A stretch of DNA of 63,946 nucleotides from Bacillus sp. V3B (GCF_024494465.1 NZ_JAETXM010000019.1:1-63946), one strand, 5' to 3'. Counted from the first letter of the stretch, positions 12,377 through 23,502 are shown. The notes: a model not told the origin generated them from the sequence alone. Translations and numbers: made by a program.

Positions 12377-13153
12377 TTGAAAAAGCGAATATCTCTAATA
12401 ATCGGACTCATTCTCGTCACAACTCTATTAGCGGGTTGTATGGAAACAAATTTACCGATTACTTCTGAAAGTGAAGGCTTTTGGAATCAGTATATTGTAT
12501 ATCCGCTTTCATTATTTATTGTGAAAGTTGCTGAAATTGTAGGTGGAAGTTTTGGTTTATCGATCATTATCGTTACGATTCTTTTACGCTTGCTCATTTT
12601 GCCACTAATGATTAAACAAACCAAGAGTTCAAAGGCGATGCAAGCCATGCAGCCTGAGATGAAGGCGTTAAAAGAAAAATATAGTTCTAAAGATCAGAAG
12701 ACACAACAAAAGTTACAACAAGAAACAATGGAATTATTCCAAACGTATGGTGTCAATCCACTAGCGGGTTGTTTACCACTTATTATTCAAATGCCAATTT
12801 TAATTGGTATTTATCATGCAATCATGAGGACACCTGCATTACAGGAACATGCCAATTTCCTTTGGTTTGACCTTGCAGCGCCAGATCCGTACTATTTATT
12901 ACCGGTCATTGCAGGTATTACTACTTTTATTCAGCAAAAAATTACAATGGTTGGGATGGAAAATAATCCACAAATGGCCATGATGCTTTGGCTAATGCCA
13001 ATTATGATCATTGTTTTTGCAATTAATTTCCCGGCAGCCCTTGCTTTATACTGGGTAGTAGGTAACTTATTCATGATTATACAAACCTATTTTATTAAAG
13101 GTCCAGATTTAAAAGCAGCTGCAGCCGGAAAAGCGGGAGGAGCCAAAAAGTGA
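12377..13153 (+). CDS. spoIIIJ: Membrane protein insertase YidC/OxaA, SpoIIIJ type
   Basis: This YidC-family insertase helps integrate membrane proteins; in Bacillus the SpoIIIJ paralogue is also needed for forespore sigma-G activity. The start is the TTG at 12377 preceded by AAGGAGG, giving 258 residues. It has a lipoprotein signal ending LLAGC, then five membrane spans, with the conserved basic residue in the first ([15 protein letters not shown]). Its last four bases overlap jag. Confidence 0.95.
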   Translation: MKKRISLIIGLILVTTLLAGCMETNLPITSESEGFWNQYIVYPLSLFIVKVAEIVGGSFGLSIIIVTILLRLLILPLMIKQTKSSKAMQAMQPEMKALKEKYSSKDQKTQQKLQQETMELFQTYGVNPLAGCLPLIIQMPILIGIYHAIMRTPALQEHANFLWFDLAAPDPYYLLPVIAGITTFIQQKITMVGMENNPQMAMMLWLMPIMIIVFAINFPAALALYWVVGNLFMIIQTYFIKGPDLKAAAAGKAGGAKK

Positions 13154-13770
13154 AACAGATTACTGCTACGGGACAAACTGTCAAAGAAGCAGTTGAATCA
13201 GCACTAGCTCAATTACAAACAACAGAGGATCGAACAAACATCTCGATTATTGATGAAGGTAAAAGAGGTATTTTTGGTATTTTTGGATCTCGACCTGCTG
13301 TTGTGGAAGTATCGGTTAAAATCGATCCCATCGAAGAAGCAAAAAAGTTTTTAATGGATGTATGTGAAAAGATGGGTACTCCAATTACGATAGATGTTGT
13401 GAAAAACGGGAAGCAAGTTAAATTTACATTAGCTGGGGAAAAGATAGCGCTACTCATTGGAAAAAGAGGACAAACGTTAAACTCCTTACAATATTTGAAT
13501 CAACTTGTTATCAATCGTTTTTCCGAACATTACTTAAATGTCATTCTAGATGCTGAGGGTTACAGGGAAAGAAGAAATGAAACATTAATCCATTTAGCTG
13601 AACGGTTGGCACAAAAGGCGGTTCGAACAGGTAAAGTAGTTGCATTGGAACCAATGCCTTCATATGAGCGTAAAATTATTCATACTGCTTTAGTGGGAAA
13701 TAAAAGAATTAAGACGTATTCGAGCGGGGAAGATCCGCATCGTCATATTGTTATAGCACCTAATCAATAA
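13150..13770 (+). CDS. jag: RNA-binding protein Jag (KhpB)
   Basis: Jag contains an N-terminal Jag_N domain, a central KH domain ([19 protein letters not shown]) and a C-terminal R3H domain ([10 protein letters not shown]). The family binds RNA, often with KhpA, and is encoded with spoIIIJ. The GTG start overlaps the spoIIIJ stop by four bases, so the two are translationally coupled. Length is 206 residues, normal for the family. Confidence 0.95.
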   Translation: MKQITATGQTVKEAVESALAQLQTTEDRTNISIIDEGKRGIFGIFGSRPAVVEVSVKIDPIEEAKKFLMDVCEKMGTPITIDVVKNGKQVKFTLAGEKIALLIGKRGQTLNSLQYLNQLVINRFSEHYLNVILDAEGYRERRNETLIHLAERLAQKAVRTGKVVALEPMPSYERKIIHTALVGNKRIKTYSSGEDPHRHIVIAPNQ

Positions 13771-13782
13771 TCGTATTTTCCT

Positions 13783-13817
13783 AAAACCCCTGATTCTATA
13801 TGAATCAGGGGTTTTAC
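13783..13817 (+). terminator. Strong terminator after jag
   Basis: AAAACCCCTGATTC and its exact complement GAATCAGGGGTTTT form a 14-bp perfect stem around TATAT, ending the rnpA-spoIIIJ-jag unit. Confidence 0.9.
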
Positions 13818-14186
13818 TGTCCAAAATATCGGATAAAATTATTTTATTCTTATACTAAAATAGAGAATGATCATATATTTTTAAAGTTTTCTTTTTATCA
13901 TTGAGTAGAGGTTTATTGTTATTCACATGTGGATAAGTTAAAATGAAATAATGGGAATAAGAGGTTGTGGATAAGCGCAAGAGAGTATTTTCTTTTTAAT
14001 AGTCTTTATTAACGATGATTGTTGAACAAAGTCTTTTAATAAAATTGTAAGGGTAGGCTCATATAGAAACATAGATAGATCAATGTTGAAAATTATAAAA
14101 TGGTCTAGCTCCAGGTATCATAGGCTCTTTAGTCTACAGCTGATAAGCGGAATCATTAAGTTTTTTCTATGAAAGAGGTGGAAAGA
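13818..14186. promoter_or_regulatory. jag-mnmE intergenic region with two DnaA boxes and a degenerate repeat
   Basis: TGTGGATAA occurs at 13928-13936 and 13966-13974. From memory, B. subtilis also has a DnaA-box cluster near thdF (mnmE). A degenerate Bacillus interspersed repeat starting GTCTAGCTCCAG occupies about 14101-14160. No gene is visible. Confidence 0.6.
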
Positions 14187-15572
14187 GTGGAATTTGAAAC
14201 GATTGCGGCTATTTCAACTCCAATGGGAGAAGGAGCTATAGCGATTGTTCGTTTAAGTGGGGATGAAGCCTTTCAAATTGCAGAAAAGCTTTTCCGAAGC
14301 GTGAGTGGGAAGCAGATTAGTCAGGAACCATCCCATACGATTCATTATGGGCATATTATTGATCCAGAAACAGAGGCAGTAGTTGAGGAAGTTATGATTT
14401 CAATTATGAAAGGTCCGAAGACTTTTACAAAAGAGGACGTTGTTGAGATCAATTGTCATGGTGGATTAGTATCGGTTAATCGAGTGTTACAACTTTGTTT
14501 AAGATATGGGGGACGGCTAGCTGAACCCGGTGAATTTACGAAAAGGGCCTTTTTGAATGGACGAATTGATCTATCACAGGCTGAAGCAGTAATGGATTTA
14601 ATTCGAGCTAAGACGGATCGAGCGATGAATGTTGCTTTAGGTCAAATGGAAGGGAGATTGTCTAAACTGATTCAAAAGCTTCGTCAAGAATTACTAGAGA
14701 CGTTAGCGCAAATTGAAGTGAATATAGACTATCCCGAATATGATGACGTTGAGGAAATGACTCATAGGATGTTGAAGGAGAAGGCAACCTATGTGAGGAG
14801 AGAAATTGAGCATCTTTTACAAACATCTCAGCAAGGGAAAATTTTGCGTGAAGGGCTATCAACTGTTATTGTAGGACGTCCAAATGTCGGGAAATCATCT
14901 CTTTTAAATAGTCTTGTCCAAGAGAATAAGGCAATTGTGACGGATATTCCAGGAACGACTCGAGATGTGATCGAAGAGTATGTCAATGTTCGAGGGGTTC
15001 CATTGAGGTTATTGGATACAGCTGGAATTCGAGAAACAGAGGATATTGTTGAAAAAATTGGTGTCGAACGGTCTCGTCAAGTGTTAAAAGAGGCTGATCT
15101 CTTGTTACTAGTTTTGAATTATTCGGATGAGTTAACAAAGGAAGATGAAAATCTTTTTGATGTGGTTAAGGGAATGGATGTTATTGTCATCGTCAATAAA
15201 ACAGACCTTCCACAAAAAATTGATATGGAGCGGATTAGAGAGTTAGCTCAAGATCATAAGTTGATTACGACCTCCCTCATTGATGAAAAGGGAGTCGAAG
15301 AATTAGAGGGAGCTATTGCTGATCTTTTCTTTACGGGATCGATTGAATCTGGAGATATGACCTATGTATCGAATAGTCGTCATATTGCTTTATTAGACCA
15401 AGCATTACAGGCGATAAAAGACGTAAATGATGGAATTGAAGTGGGTACCCCAATTGATATTATTCAAATTGATTTAACAAGAACATGGGAGTTACTAGGA
15501 GAGATTATTGGTGAAAGCGTACAAGACAGCCTAATCAATCAACTCTTTTCGCAGTTCTGTTTAGGGAAATAA
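14187..15572 (+). CDS. mnmE: tRNA modification GTPase MnmE
   Basis: MnmE works with MnmG to install carboxymethylaminomethyl groups on U34 of certain tRNAs. The GTPase domain shows [22 protein letters not shown] and NKTDLP, and the C-terminus ends FCLGK, where the cysteine is conserved. I start at GTG 14187 ([11 protein letters not shown]) with AAAGAGGTGG upstream, giving 461 residues; an ATG six codons earlier is less well placed. mnmG follows. Confidence 0.96.
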   Translation: MEFETIAAISTPMGEGAIAIVRLSGDEAFQIAEKLFRSVSGKQISQEPSHTIHYGHIIDPETEAVVEEVMISIMKGPKTFTKEDVVEINCHGGLVSVNRVLQLCLRYGGRLAEPGEFTKRAFLNGRIDLSQAEAVMDLIRAKTDRAMNVALGQMEGRLSKLIQKLRQELLETLAQIEVNIDYPEYDDVEEMTHRMLKEKATYVRREIEHLLQTSQQGKILREGLSTVIVGRPNVGKSSLLNSLVQENKAIVTDIPGTTRDVIEEYVNVRGVPLRLLDTAGIRETEDIVEKIGVERSRQVLKEADLLLLVLNYSDELTKEDENLFDVVKGMDVIVIVNKTDLPQKIDMERIRELAQDHKLITTSLIDEKGVEELEGAIADLFFTGSIESGDMTYVSNSRHIALLDQALQAIKDVNDGIEVGTPIDIIQIDLTRTWELLGEIIGESVQDSLINQLFSQFCLGK

Positions 15573-15645
15573 GAAAAGCACAAGCAGGCTTGGCTTAAGA
15601 CCTTTAGCAGATCGCCGCTAGAGCTTGACAATAAGAAAAGGCCGG
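15572..15645 (-). repeat. Degenerate Bacillus interspersed repeat between mnmE and mnmG
   Basis: AAGAAAAGCACAAGC at one side and GCTAGAGCTTGACA at the other are recognisable as the inverse of the TAGCTCCAG...GCTTTTCTTA repeat seen at several places in this window. The internal stem is eroded. Confidence 0.45.
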
Positions 15646-15705
15646 CTAAAAGTGCAACATCCTGTGTAAGTAAAGTGATTTTTTAGAAATATAGGAGGCA
15701 ATACC

Positions 15706-17595
15706 ATGCAATATGAAGCAGGTAATTTTGATGTCATTGTCATTGGTGCCGGACATGCAGGTTGTGAGGCTGGATTAGCAGCAGCTCGCCTTGGTGCCAA
15801 AACATTAATGATAACAATTAATTTAGATATGGTCGCTTTTATGCCATGTAACCCATCTGTGGGAGGACCAGCAAAAGGAATCGTCGTTAGAGAAATTGAT
15901 GCCCTTGGTGGAGAAATGGGCAAAAATATCGATAAAACGTATATTCAAATGCGCATGCTGAATACAGGAAAAGGTCCAGCTGTTCGTGCCTTACGTGCAC
16001 AAGCTGATAAGGTTTCCTATCAGTATGAAATGAAAAAGACCCTCGAAGATGAAGAAAACCTAACCTTAGTACAAGGGATGGTTGAGAGATTAATCGTTGA
16101 AGATGGTGTCTGTCAAGGTATTATTACAAAAACAGGTGCGATTTATCATGCAACAACCGTCGTCATCACAACTGGAACCTATCTTCGTGGTGAAGTCATC
16201 CTCGGGGAATTAAAATATTCAAGTGGCCCTAATAATCAACAGCCTGCTATAAAGCTCTCAGAGCATTTAGAGGAGCTTGGTTTTGATTTAGTTCGTTTTA
16301 AAACGGGTACGCCGCCACGAATTAACAGTAATACAATTGATTATAGTAAAACAGAAATTCAGCCAGGAGATGATGCTCCTCGTGCCTTTTCATATGAAAC
16401 GACAAAATTTATTACAGATCAACTACCATGTTGGCTTACTTACACAAATGGGAATACACATCAACTAATTGATGACAACCTGCACCGTTCACCCATGTTT
16501 TCCGGTATGGTTAAAGGGACAGGAGCTCGCTATTGTCCTTCCATCGAAGATAAAGTCGTTCGTTTCAATGATAAGCCAAGACATCAAATTTTCCTTGAAC
16601 CAGAAGGTAGAAATACACAGGAAGTGTATGTTCAAGGTCTCTCAACTAGTTTACCTGAAGATGTGCAGCACAATATATTAAAAACGATACCTGGATTAGA
16701 AAATGCACAAATGATGCGACCTGGGTATGCGATTGAATATGATGCAGTCGAACCATCTCAATTATGGCCAACATTAGAAACGAAAAAAATCAAAAATCTT
16801 TATACGGCGGGACAAATTAACGGGACATCTGGCTATGAAGAAGCAGCAGGACAAGGCCTGATGGCAGGCATTAATGCCGGATTAAAGGCGATTGGAAAAG
16901 AAGAACTTATTTTGAGCCGTTCCGATGCTTATATCGGTGTATTGATTGATGATCTTGTTACAAAAGGAACAAATGAGCCATATCGTTTACTGACATCTAG
17001 AGCGGAATACCGATTGCTCCTTCGCCATGATAATGCTGACTTACGTCTTACGGAAATAGGCTATAGAATAGGGCTTATTTCTCCAGAACGTTATGAACGC
17101 TTTACAAAAAAGAAACAGGAAATTGAAGAGGAGAAGAGCCGTCTTCATAACCTAAGACTTAAACCGAATCAAGAAGTTCAAGAGTTGATTAAAAGTGTAG
17201 GTGGCAGCGAGCTTAAAGATGGCATAAGAGCCTCGGATTTATTAAAACGTCCAGAAATGACTTATGAACATATTGAAACTTTAGTGAAAAATGAAATAGA
17301 GCTTGATTATGAAATAAAAGAACAAGTAGAAATTCAAATTAAGTACGAAGGCTATATTGAAAAATCACTTCAGCAAGTGGATCGTCTAAAGAAAATGGAA
17401 AATAAGAAGATACCAGAGAATATTGATTATGATGCGATTAATGGGCTTGCTACAGAAGCCAGACAAAAACTAAAAAAAATACATCCATTATCTCTTGCGC
17501 AAGCTTCAAGGATTTCAGGAGTCAATCCTGCTGATATTTCGATCTTACTTGTTTATTTAGAACAGGGCAAAATTGCAAAAGTATCGAATGAGTAA
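15706..17595 (+). CDS. mnmG: tRNA uridine-5-carboxymethylaminomethyl modification enzyme MnmG
   Basis: MnmG (GidA) is the FAD-dependent partner of MnmE. The N-terminal dinucleotide-binding fold reads [17 protein letters not shown], and the conserved [10 protein letters not shown] and [17 protein letters not shown] segments are present. It is 629 residues, one longer than I recall for B. subtilis. GGAGG sits seven bases upstream of the ATG. rsmG follows within 30 bases. Confidence 0.98.
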   Translation: MQYEAGNFDVIVIGAGHAGCEAGLAAARLGAKTLMITINLDMVAFMPCNPSVGGPAKGIVVREIDALGGEMGKNIDKTYIQMRMLNTGKGPAVRALRAQADKVSYQYEMKKTLEDEENLTLVQGMVERLIVEDGVCQGIITKTGAIYHATTVVITTGTYLRGEVILGELKYSSGPNNQQPAIKLSEHLEELGFDLVRFKTGTPPRINSNTIDYSKTEIQPGDDAPRAFSYETTKFITDQLPCWLTYTNGNTHQLIDDNLHRSPMFSGMVKGTGARYCPSIEDKVVRFNDKPRHQIFLEPEGRNTQEVYVQGLSTSLPEDVQHNILKTIPGLENAQMMRPGYAIEYDAVEPSQLWPTLETKKIKNLYTAGQINGTSGYEEAAGQGLMAGINAGLKAIGKEELILSRSDAYIGVLIDDLVTKGTNEPYRLLTSRAEYRLLLRHDNADLRLTEIGYRIGLISPERYERFTKKKQEIEEEKSRLHNLRLKPNQEVQELIKSVGGSELKDGIRASDLLKRPEMTYEHIETLVKNEIELDYEIKEQVEIQIKYEGYIEKSLQQVDRLKKMENKKIPENIDYDAINGLATEARQKLKKIHPLSLAQASRISGVNPADISILLVYLEQGKIAKVSNE

Positions 17596-17625
17596 TTTAA
17601 GTAAGAGTTAAGAAAGGATTTGCCG

Positions 17626-18342
17626 ATGAATACGGAACAATTTATCAGCTTGCTTGCGGAGAAAGGGATTTCCCTTACTTCGCAGCAAATCAAACAATAT
17701 GAAACCTATTATGAAACGCTCGTTGAGTGGAATGAAAAAATGAATTTAACAGCCATTACTGAAAAACAAGAGGTTTATTTAAAGCATTTTTTTGATTCCA
17801 TTACAGCTGGATTTTACTTTAACTTTGATCAACCGTTGCATGTTTGCGATGTGGGTGCGGGAGCGGGATTTCCAAGTATCCCCATTAAAATAGCATTTCC
17901 AAAGATACATGTTACAATCGTTGATTCGCTTAATAAAAGAATTCACTTTCTAGAGCATCTAGCCGATCAACTTCAACTTGACCATGTTCGTTTTATCCAT
18001 GACCGTGCAGAAACATTTGGTCAACTGAAAGAACACCGCGAAGCTTATGATATTGTGACTGCCAGAGCTGTAGCCAGAATGTCTGTATTAAGTGAACTAT
18101 GTCTGCCTCTTGTGAAAATAGGGGGTACCTTTATTGCAATGAAGGGTGCTAGTGGAAAGGAAGAAGTGGATGCTAGCACAAAGGCCATTGCTTTATTTGG
18201 TGGGGTAGTAAAAGAATCCTTTGCCTTTTCTCTTCCCTTTGAAGAAAGTGAAAGGAATATTTATTTCATTCAAAAACAAAAGTCAACTCCAAAGAAATAT
18301 CCTCGAAAACCAGGAACACCTAATCGCAGTCCTATTGAGTAG
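17626..18342 (+). CDS. rsmG: 16S rRNA (guanine-N7)-methyltransferase RsmG
   Basis: RsmG (GidB) methylates N7 of G527 (E. coli numbering) in 16S rRNA; its loss gives low-level streptomycin resistance. The SAM-binding motif [18 protein letters not shown] is at about residue 71 and [14 protein letters not shown] is downstream. Start ATG 17626 ([10 protein letters not shown]) follows AAGAAAGGA. At 238 residues it is normal. It is likely co-transcribed with mnmG. Confidence 0.97.
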   Translation: MNTEQFISLLAEKGISLTSQQIKQYETYYETLVEWNEKMNLTAITEKQEVYLKHFFDSITAGFYFNFDQPLHVCDVGAGAGFPSIPIKIAFPKIHVTIVDSLNKRIHFLEHLADQLQLDHVRFIHDRAETFGQLKEHREAYDIVTARAVARMSVLSELCLPLVKIGGTFIAMKGASGKEEVDASTKAIALFGGVVKESFAFSLPFEESERNIYFIQKQKSTPKKYPRKPGTPNRSPIE

Positions 18343-18532
18343 AGTTACTTTTTCCTTGAAAATATGGCATAATTCTTTATAAAAGAATTGATTGCGGTTA
18401 TGAAATTGGAGTAATTCGTAGACCTATTTTATAGATTAAACGATGAAGAGACCAATATTCCATTTTTTTCTGGAAGGAATTGTCGTTTTTTTAGAGAATA
18501 TGTAATAGGGAGTTTCGTAAAGGTGGTGCAGG

Positions 18533-19432
18533 GTGGTGAAGCATTCTTTTTCACGCTTTTTTGGCCTCGGCGAAAAGGGAGAACAGATGGAAATAGACAA
18601 ATCAGTGGAATCTACTGATCTTGAAGAAGTAGTAGAAGTGGAAAATGAGGAAATAAAAAAAATACCTATTAATCAAATTGTACCTAATCGCTTTCAACCG
18701 AGAACGGTATTTGATGATGAGAAAATTGAGGAATTATCTCGTACGATTCATACTCATGGGATTATTCAACCGATTGTAGTAAGGGAATTTGAATACGATA
18801 GATTTGAAATTATTGCTGGTGAGCGAAGATGGCGAGCGATGAAAAAGCTCGGTTGGGATACGGCACCTGCTATTATTAAAAATTTTAATGATACAGAAAC
18901 GGCTTCTGTTGCCTTAATTGAGAACCTTCAAAGGGAAGAGCTTTCACCAATAGAAGAAGCCATTGCTTATGGAAAGTTACTTGAACTTCATGAGTTAACA
19001 CAGGAAGCATTGGCTCAGCGACTTGGAAAAGGACAATCAACGGTTGCAAATAAATTGAGATTACTTAAGCTTCCACAAGAAGTACAGGATGCTTTATTAA
19101 ATAAAACGATCACTGAACGCCATGCACGTTCACTTATTCCGCTAAAAGATTCAGAAAAACAAGTAATATTGCTAATGGAAATCATTGAAAAAGGCTTGAA
19201 TGTTAAACAAACGGAAGATCGTGTTGGCAAATTACTTGAACAGACACGAGAAAAACCAAAACCGAAAAGAAAAGCATTTAGTAAGGATATGAGAATTGCT
19301 GTCAATACGATTCGCCAATCTTTATCAATGGTTTCAGATAATGGGATTAACCTTGATGCGCAAGAGGAAGAGTTTGATGAGTATTACCAATTCACGATTA
19401 AAATTCCAAAAAAAAATAATAGAGAAAGCTAA
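18533..19432 (+). CDS. noc: Nucleoid occlusion protein Noc
   Basis: Noc is a ParB paralogue that blocks Z-ring assembly over the nucleoid. The N-terminus [15 protein letters not shown] is the amphipathic membrane-targeting helix found in B. subtilis Noc, which separates it from Spo0J. The CTP-binding ParB core has [12 protein letters not shown], and the helix-turn-helix has [20 protein letters not shown]. It starts at GTG 18533 after AAAGGTGGTG. No clear ATTTCCCGGGAAAT Noc-binding palindrome was found in this window, in keeping with their usual absence near the origin. Confidence 0.95.
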   Translation: MVKHSFSRFFGLGEKGEQMEIDKSVESTDLEEVVEVENEEIKKIPINQIVPNRFQPRTVFDDEKIEELSRTIHTHGIIQPIVVREFEYDRFEIIAGERRWRAMKKLGWDTAPAIIKNFNDTETASVALIENLQREELSPIEEAIAYGKLLELHELTQEALAQRLGKGQSTVANKLRLLKLPQEVQDALLNKTITERHARSLIPLKDSEKQVILLMEIIEKGLNVKQTEDRVGKLLEQTREKPKPKRKAFSKDMRIAVNTIRQSLSMVSDNGINLDAQEEEFDEYYQFTIKIPKKNNRES

Positions 19433-19488
19433 ATGCTTGTAGACTTATCTCTTTGCTATTACAATACTTTATATTTTTCTATCATAAT

Positions 19489-19528
19489 AAAGAGAAACTA
19501 AACATTACGCTTTAGTTTCTCTATTTTT
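19489..19528 (+). terminator. Terminator after noc
   Basis: AGAGAAACTAAA and TTTAGTTTCTCT pair perfectly around an 8-base loop and are followed by ATTTTT. Confidence 0.85.
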
Positions 19529-19667
19529 AATATTCTGATACTTATTAAGCATTTGGATACTTATTTTAGAGAGCCTCCTAGTTGTATCTTTTAAGAAAAA
19601 CTCTATTATCCTCTTATATTCATGATAAAATAGATTACATGCTTGGTAGTTTATGTATTTAATAATA

Positions 19668-19697
19668 GGCTTCGTTAAACCATGATGTTGAAGCTAT
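19668..19697 (+). repeat. Solo terminal segment of the B-type MITE
   Basis: GGCTTCGTTAAACCATGATG matches the terminal repeat of the two full B-type elements at 49604-49731 and 59039-59168. It lies in the 320-base noc-soj gap, which otherwise contains only the noc terminator. Confidence 0.45.
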
Positions 19698-19753
19698 AAA
19701 ACTGATAAAAAAACAAAAGTATGATTTCCATGGAAATAAAGGTAGGTGACAAC

Positions 19754-20515
19754 GTGGGAAAAGTGATTTCAATAGCAAACCAAAAAGGAGGAGTCGGAAA
19801 GACGACTACTTCTGTTAATTTAGGGGCGTGCTTAGCTTATCTAGGAAAAAAGGTTTTATTAGTAGATGTTGATCCACAGGGGAATACGACAAGTGGTATC
19901 GGAATTGAGAAAGCGGATGTTGATCAATGTATATATGATGTATTAGTTGAGGATGTTGAAGCAAGCCAAGTCATAAGGCCGACAGTTGTTGAAAACCTCT
20001 ATTCCATCCCTGCTACTATTCAACTTGCAGGAGCAGAAATTGAATTGGTTCCGACAATTTCTAGGGAAGTCCGTTTAAAAAGGGCATTGGAAAAGATCAT
20101 AGATGAATATGATTATATTTTAATTGATTGTCCCCCTTCTCTTGGGTTGTTAACTCTTAATGCATTAACGGCTTCAGACTCCGTCCTCATTCCTGTTCAA
20201 TGTGAGTATTATGCATTAGAAGGACTCAGTCAGCTTTTAAATACAGTCCGTCTTGTCCAAAAACATTTAAACAATGATTTAAAAGTAGAAGGTGTATTAT
20301 TGACTATGCTTGATGCAAGAACCAATCTTGGCATTCAAGTCATTGAAGAAGTAAAGAAATATTTTCAAGATAAAGTATATACAACCATTATTCCTAGAAA
20401 TGTTCGTCTAAGTGAGGCTCCCAGTCATGGTGAACCGATTATCATCTATGATCCTAAGTCTCGTGGTGCTGAAGTGTATTTAGATTTGGCAAAGGAAGTG
20501 GTTCGGAATGGCTAA
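19754..20515 (+). CDS. soj: Chromosome-partitioning ATPase Soj (ParA)
   Basis: Soj is a ParA-type ATPase that regulates DnaA and works with Spo0J in segregation and sporulation. The deviant Walker A is KGGVGKTTTSVNLG and Walker B is YILIDCPPSLGLLTLNAL. I start at GTG 19754 (MGKVISIANQ) after AAAGGTAGGTGAC, giving 253 residues, the length I recall for B. subtilis. Its 3' end overlaps spo0J by eight bases. Confidence 0.97.
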   Translation: MGKVISIANQKGGVGKTTTSVNLGACLAYLGKKVLLVDVDPQGNTTSGIGIEKADVDQCIYDVLVEDVEASQVIRPTVVENLYSIPATIQLAGAEIELVPTISREVRLKRALEKIIDEYDYILIDCPPSLGLLTLNALTASDSVLIPVQCEYYALEGLSQLLNTVRLVQKHLNNDLKVEGVLLTMLDARTNLGIQVIEEVKKYFQDKVYTTIIPRNVRLSEAPSHGEPIIIYDPKSRGAEVYLDLAKEVVRNG

Positions 20516-21362
20516 AGGTCTTGGAAAGGGACTAGATGCTTTTTTCTCAAATGCTGAGGTTGACCAGGAAGAAGTGATTAAGGAAATCAGTATTAAGACA
20601 TGTAGACCCAATCCTTATCAACCTCGAAAAGTCTTTGATATAGAAGCAATTGAAGAGTTAAAACAATCTATACTAGAGCATGGGATCTTACAACCTCTTA
20701 TTGTAAGAAAAGCGATTAAAGGGTATGAAATTGTTGTTGGTGAAAGACGTTTCCGGGCAGCCAAAGCAGCGGGACTTGAAAAAGTACCAGTGGTGATTCG
20801 AGAAATGACAGAACAGCAAATGATGGAGCTAGCTGTATTAGAAAACTTACAACGTGAGGATTTAACGCCTATTGAAGAGGCTGCTGCTTATCAATTGCTC
20901 ATGGAAAAATTAAAAGTCACCCAAGAGGAATTAGCTAAACGTCTTGGGAAAAGTAGACCACATATTGCAAATCATGTTCGTTTGTTGACACTTCCAACTA
21001 AAATTCAAGAGTTAATTTCCGAAGGGGAAATCTCAATGGGACATGGTCGTGCAATACTTGGACTCCAAAATAAGGAATCAATTCCTGTTGTCGTTGAGAA
21101 AATACTGAAGGAAGGATTAAATGTTCGCCAACTTGAACAATTGGTCCAACAATTAAATGAGAATGTTTCACGTGAAACAAAAAAGCCAATAAAAGAGAAA
21201 GATGTCTTTATAAAAGAACAAGAGTCAACCCTTCGTGAAAGATTCGGAACGACTGTTCATATAAAGCAAACAAAGAATAAAGGGAAAATTGAAATTGAGT
21301 TCTTTTCAAAAGATGACTTAGATCGTATTTTAGAAATGCTGGAAACAAAACAAGGATACTAA
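20508..21362 (+). CDS. spo0J: Chromosome-partitioning protein Spo0J (ParB)
   Basis: Spo0J is a CTP-dependent DNA clamp loaded at parS that recruits SMC. The start MAKGLGKGLDAFFSN is canonical and binds Soj. The CTPase motif is GERRFRAAKAAG and the helix-turn-helix is TQEELAKRLGKSRPHIANHV. A perfect parS lies within the coding region at 21164-21179, as in B. subtilis. Confidence 0.97.
   Translation: MAKGLGKGLDAFFSNAEVDQEEVIKEISIKTCRPNPYQPRKVFDIEAIEELKQSILEHGILQPLIVRKAIKGYEIVVGERRFRAAKAAGLEKVPVVIREMTEQQMMELAVLENLQREDLTPIEEAAAYQLLMEKLKVTQEELAKRLGKSRPHIANHVRLLTLPTKIQELISEGEISMGHGRAILGLQNKESIPVVVEKILKEGLNVRQLEQLVQQLNENVSRETKKPIKEKDVFIKEQESTLRERFGTTVHIKQTKNKGKIEIEFFSKDDLDRILEMLETKQGY
21164..21179. 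promoter_or_regulatory. parS: parS site inside spo0J
   Basis: TGTTTCACGTGAAACA is an exact match to the Bacillus parS consensus and is the nucleation site for Spo0J. Confidence 0.95.
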
Positions 21363-21392
21363 ACCATCATTCCAATGGATGGTTTTTTTTTT
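21361..21392 (+). terminator. Terminator after spo0J
   Basis: AAACCATC and GATGGTTT form a stem followed by a long T-run directly after the spo0J stop. Confidence 0.88.
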
Positions 21393-21441
21393 ATGTTTTA
21401 GCGAGAACAGCCGTGTTTTTCTTATGAAAGGAGAAAATAAT

Positions 21442-22155
21442 ATGTTTTTGTTAGGGGCAATTGTGAATGGCGTGCTTATTATTGTAGGGTCTTTGATAGG
21501 TAGACTTTTTAATCGAATTCCAGAAAAAATGAGAAGTACAGTCATGTATGCGATTGGGATGGCTGTCATTGTTTTAGGAATTCAAATGGGATTGAAAAGT
21601 GAAAACTTTTTGATCGTTATTATCAGTCTTGTGTTTGGATCTATGATCGGTGAATACTTAGAATTGGAAGATAAACTAAATAATCTGGGATTGTGGCTGG
21701 AACATAAAATAGGTTCTAAAGCAAAAGGAAGTATTTCACAAGGTTTTGTCACAGCAACGTTAATCTTTGCTATTGGTGCAATGTCTATCCTTGGTGCAAT
21801 GGATAGTGGAATTCGTGGTGATCACCAAGTGCTTTATACGAAAGGGATTCTTGATGGATTTACTGCTTTTATTTTAACAACTACCCTAGGGATGGGTGTC
21901 ATTTTCTCTGCTATACCCGTATTTTTATACGAAGGTCTTATTGCACTATTCGCTACACAAATTGATCGCATTGTCCCCACTGTTTTAATGGATCAATTTA
22001 TTATGGAGATGACCGCTGTAGGCGGGGTTATGATCATGACTATTGGTTTCAATGTAATAGGATTGACAAAGATTAGGGTAGCTAATCTTTTACCAGGTCT
22101 TGTGGTAGTCGCTTTGGTGGTTATGATCCTTTATTTTTATCAGCTTTATTTGTAG
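21442..22155 (+). CDS. DUF554 family membrane protein
   Basis: This 237-residue protein has about seven hydrophobic segments and the glycine-rich N-terminus LLGAIVNGVLIIVGSLIG of the DUF554 family (YdfK/YqgA-like), a putative transporter or channel of unknown substrate. The start ATG 21442 follows GAAAGGAG; an upstream in-frame extension overlaps the spo0J terminator and is rejected. It faces yyaC across a hairpin. Confidence 0.85.
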   Translation: MFLLGAIVNGVLIIVGSLIGRLFNRIPEKMRSTVMYAIGMAVIVLGIQMGLKSENFLIVIISLVFGSMIGEYLELEDKLNNLGLWLEHKIGSKAKGSISQGFVTATLIFAIGAMSILGAMDSGIRGDHQVLYTKGILDGFTAFILTTTLGMGVIFSAIPVFLYEGLIALFATQIDRIVPTVLMDQFIMEMTAVGGVMIMTIGFNVIGLTKIRVANLLPGLVVVALVVMILYFYQLYL

Positions 22156-22171
22156 ATAAATTTATTAGAGC

Positions 22172-22201
22172 GCCGCTTTCAAAATAGAAGGAGAAAGCGG
22201 C
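22172..22201. terminator. Convergent hairpin between the DUF554 gene and yyaC
   Basis: GCCGCTTTC and GAAAGCGGC form a 9-bp perfect stem with a 12-base loop between two converging genes. There is little T-tract on either strand, so termination would be modest. Confidence 0.55.
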
Positions 22202-22207
22202 ATAAGG

Positions 22208-22843
22208 CTAATTTGTCTGTTCCTGATCTTGATCCAGTGTCCACTGCAATTTGGGAAAGGAGTGTTTTAATTCATATAACTTACTTGCATTGTAGATTCC
22301 GTCTGCAATGGTTTTTGCGATTTGCATGACTAGATGTAATCTTGTATTTTGAAGTACAAAGTATTCCATAAATCCACTTACATTTACAATACCTGTAATA
22401 TGAATATCCCCAACATCTGGAAGTTCCTTATTAACGCCAGATCCTGGCTTAACAGGCCCACTGCCTATTTGGATGATTCCGACACTTTTTAAACGTCCTA
22501 AGCAGGCATCGATTCCTATAATAAATGGATTGATATGATTTGTTTTGATTTCGTTTAATTTCTCAGCTAGATTTAAGGCATGGATGGGGTTTTCTAATGA
22601 TCCATATACATGAAAGGGATAGGGTGTCTTTTCTTTAAGTAAGGTTCCAATTAATGGTCCTAATGAATCACCTGTTGATCGATCAGTTCCAATACAAACG
22701 AATATGATGGGTCTGCGGCTTAATGCAGTAGGTATTAAGGAAAATAATTCCTCTGCTACTCTGTTTGCGGAGTCATGCTCATCGTGAATAATTCTTACTT
22801 CATCATTCATTATCTTTTTAAATAAATTAGATTTATAGTTCAA
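22208..22843 (-). CDS. yyaC: YyaC family sporulation protein
   Basis: YyaC proteins resemble the germination protease (GPR/HyaD-like) fold and are conserved in spore formers. Seen here are FVCIGTDRSTGDSLGPLIG, GIDACLGR, GSGPVKPGSGVNKELP and GDIHITGIVN. The start is TTG 22843 (MNYKSNLFKK) with AGGGGGAGAG eight bases upstream, giving 211 residues; an ATG 63 bases earlier has no ribosome site. Orientation opposite to its neighbours suggests its own, perhaps sporulation-specific, promoter. Confidence 0.88.
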   Translation of the reverse strand: MNYKSNLFKKIMNDEVRIIHDEHDSANRVAEELFSLIPTALSRRPIIFVCIGTDRSTGDSLGPLIGTLLKEKTPYPFHVYGSLENPIHALNLAEKLNEIKTNHINPFIIGIDACLGRLKSVGIIQIGSGPVKPGSGVNKELPDVGDIHITGIVNVSGFMEYFVLQNTRLHLVMQIAKTIADGIYNASKLYELKHSFPKLQWTLDQDQEQTN

Positions 22844-23193
22844 GATACACTCTCCCCCTAATTTAATAGCTGGAAATAAATCGAAAACTTTTCGTGCCTT
22901 GCACAAGATGCGCTGACATCAACGTTGATCACAGGAATTGGGTTTTCAGTCGACGATTTTTCCATAAGACGCCTACGCTTTTCTATTAGTATACGACCTT
23001 TTTTGGATATCTATACATACACTGCTATACTTAATTTTAAAAGAAAAAGTAGGATAGGTTGTTTTTTGTTAAAAGTTAATAGTAGGGATGGCATTTTAGT
23101 CTTCAAAGAGAATGAAGGAATTGATAAAATAGACTTAATTTAATTGAAATCAAGGTTATTATGTATGTGATAACTGAATAGGAGGATTTCATT
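22844..23193. other. yyaC-yyzM divergent intergenic region
   Basis: This 350-base stretch between divergent yyaC and yyzM must hold both promoters. I see no gene; a 72-codon open frame here lacks a ribosome site and any recognisable sequence. Confidence 0.5.
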
Positions 23194-23391
23194 GTGGAAG
23201 AAAAGGACTTTGGGTTAAACGATGTTGTAGAAATGAAAAAGGCTCATCCATGTGGAGCAAATCGTTGGAAAATCATTCGATTAGGTATGGATATTCGCAT
23301 AAAGTGTGAAGGTTGCTCACATAGTGTATTAATTCCAAGAAAAGAGTTTACTCGGAAAATGAAAAAAATGCTCGTTAAACATGAAGAATAA
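23194..23391 (+). CDS. yyzM: DUF951 small protein YyzM
   Basis: This 65-residue protein starts with GTG after TAGGAGGATTT and has the DUF951 pattern LNDVVEMKKAHPCGANRWKI followed by RIKCEGCSHSVLIPR. The two cysteines in CEGC and one in HPCG suggest a small metal or RNA-binding fold. It is conserved next to ychF in Bacilli; function unknown. Confidence 0.9.
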   Translation: MEEKDFGLNDVVEMKKAHPCGANRWKIIRLGMDIRIKCEGCSHSVLIPRKEFTRKMKKMLVKHEE

Positions 23392-23502
23392 GCAACATCA
23401 TCCTTTACTTACACAACCTGTGCTGATGTCAAACCGTTTGTGTCGTACAGGATGTGGTTGCAACGGGACGTTTCATTTTTAACCGGTCACTTTTAGGATT
23501 GT

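Noticed and set aside
22925-23143. 72-codon frame between yyaC and yyzM
   Set aside because: No ribosome site, no recognisable protein, and it sits where two divergent promoters must be.
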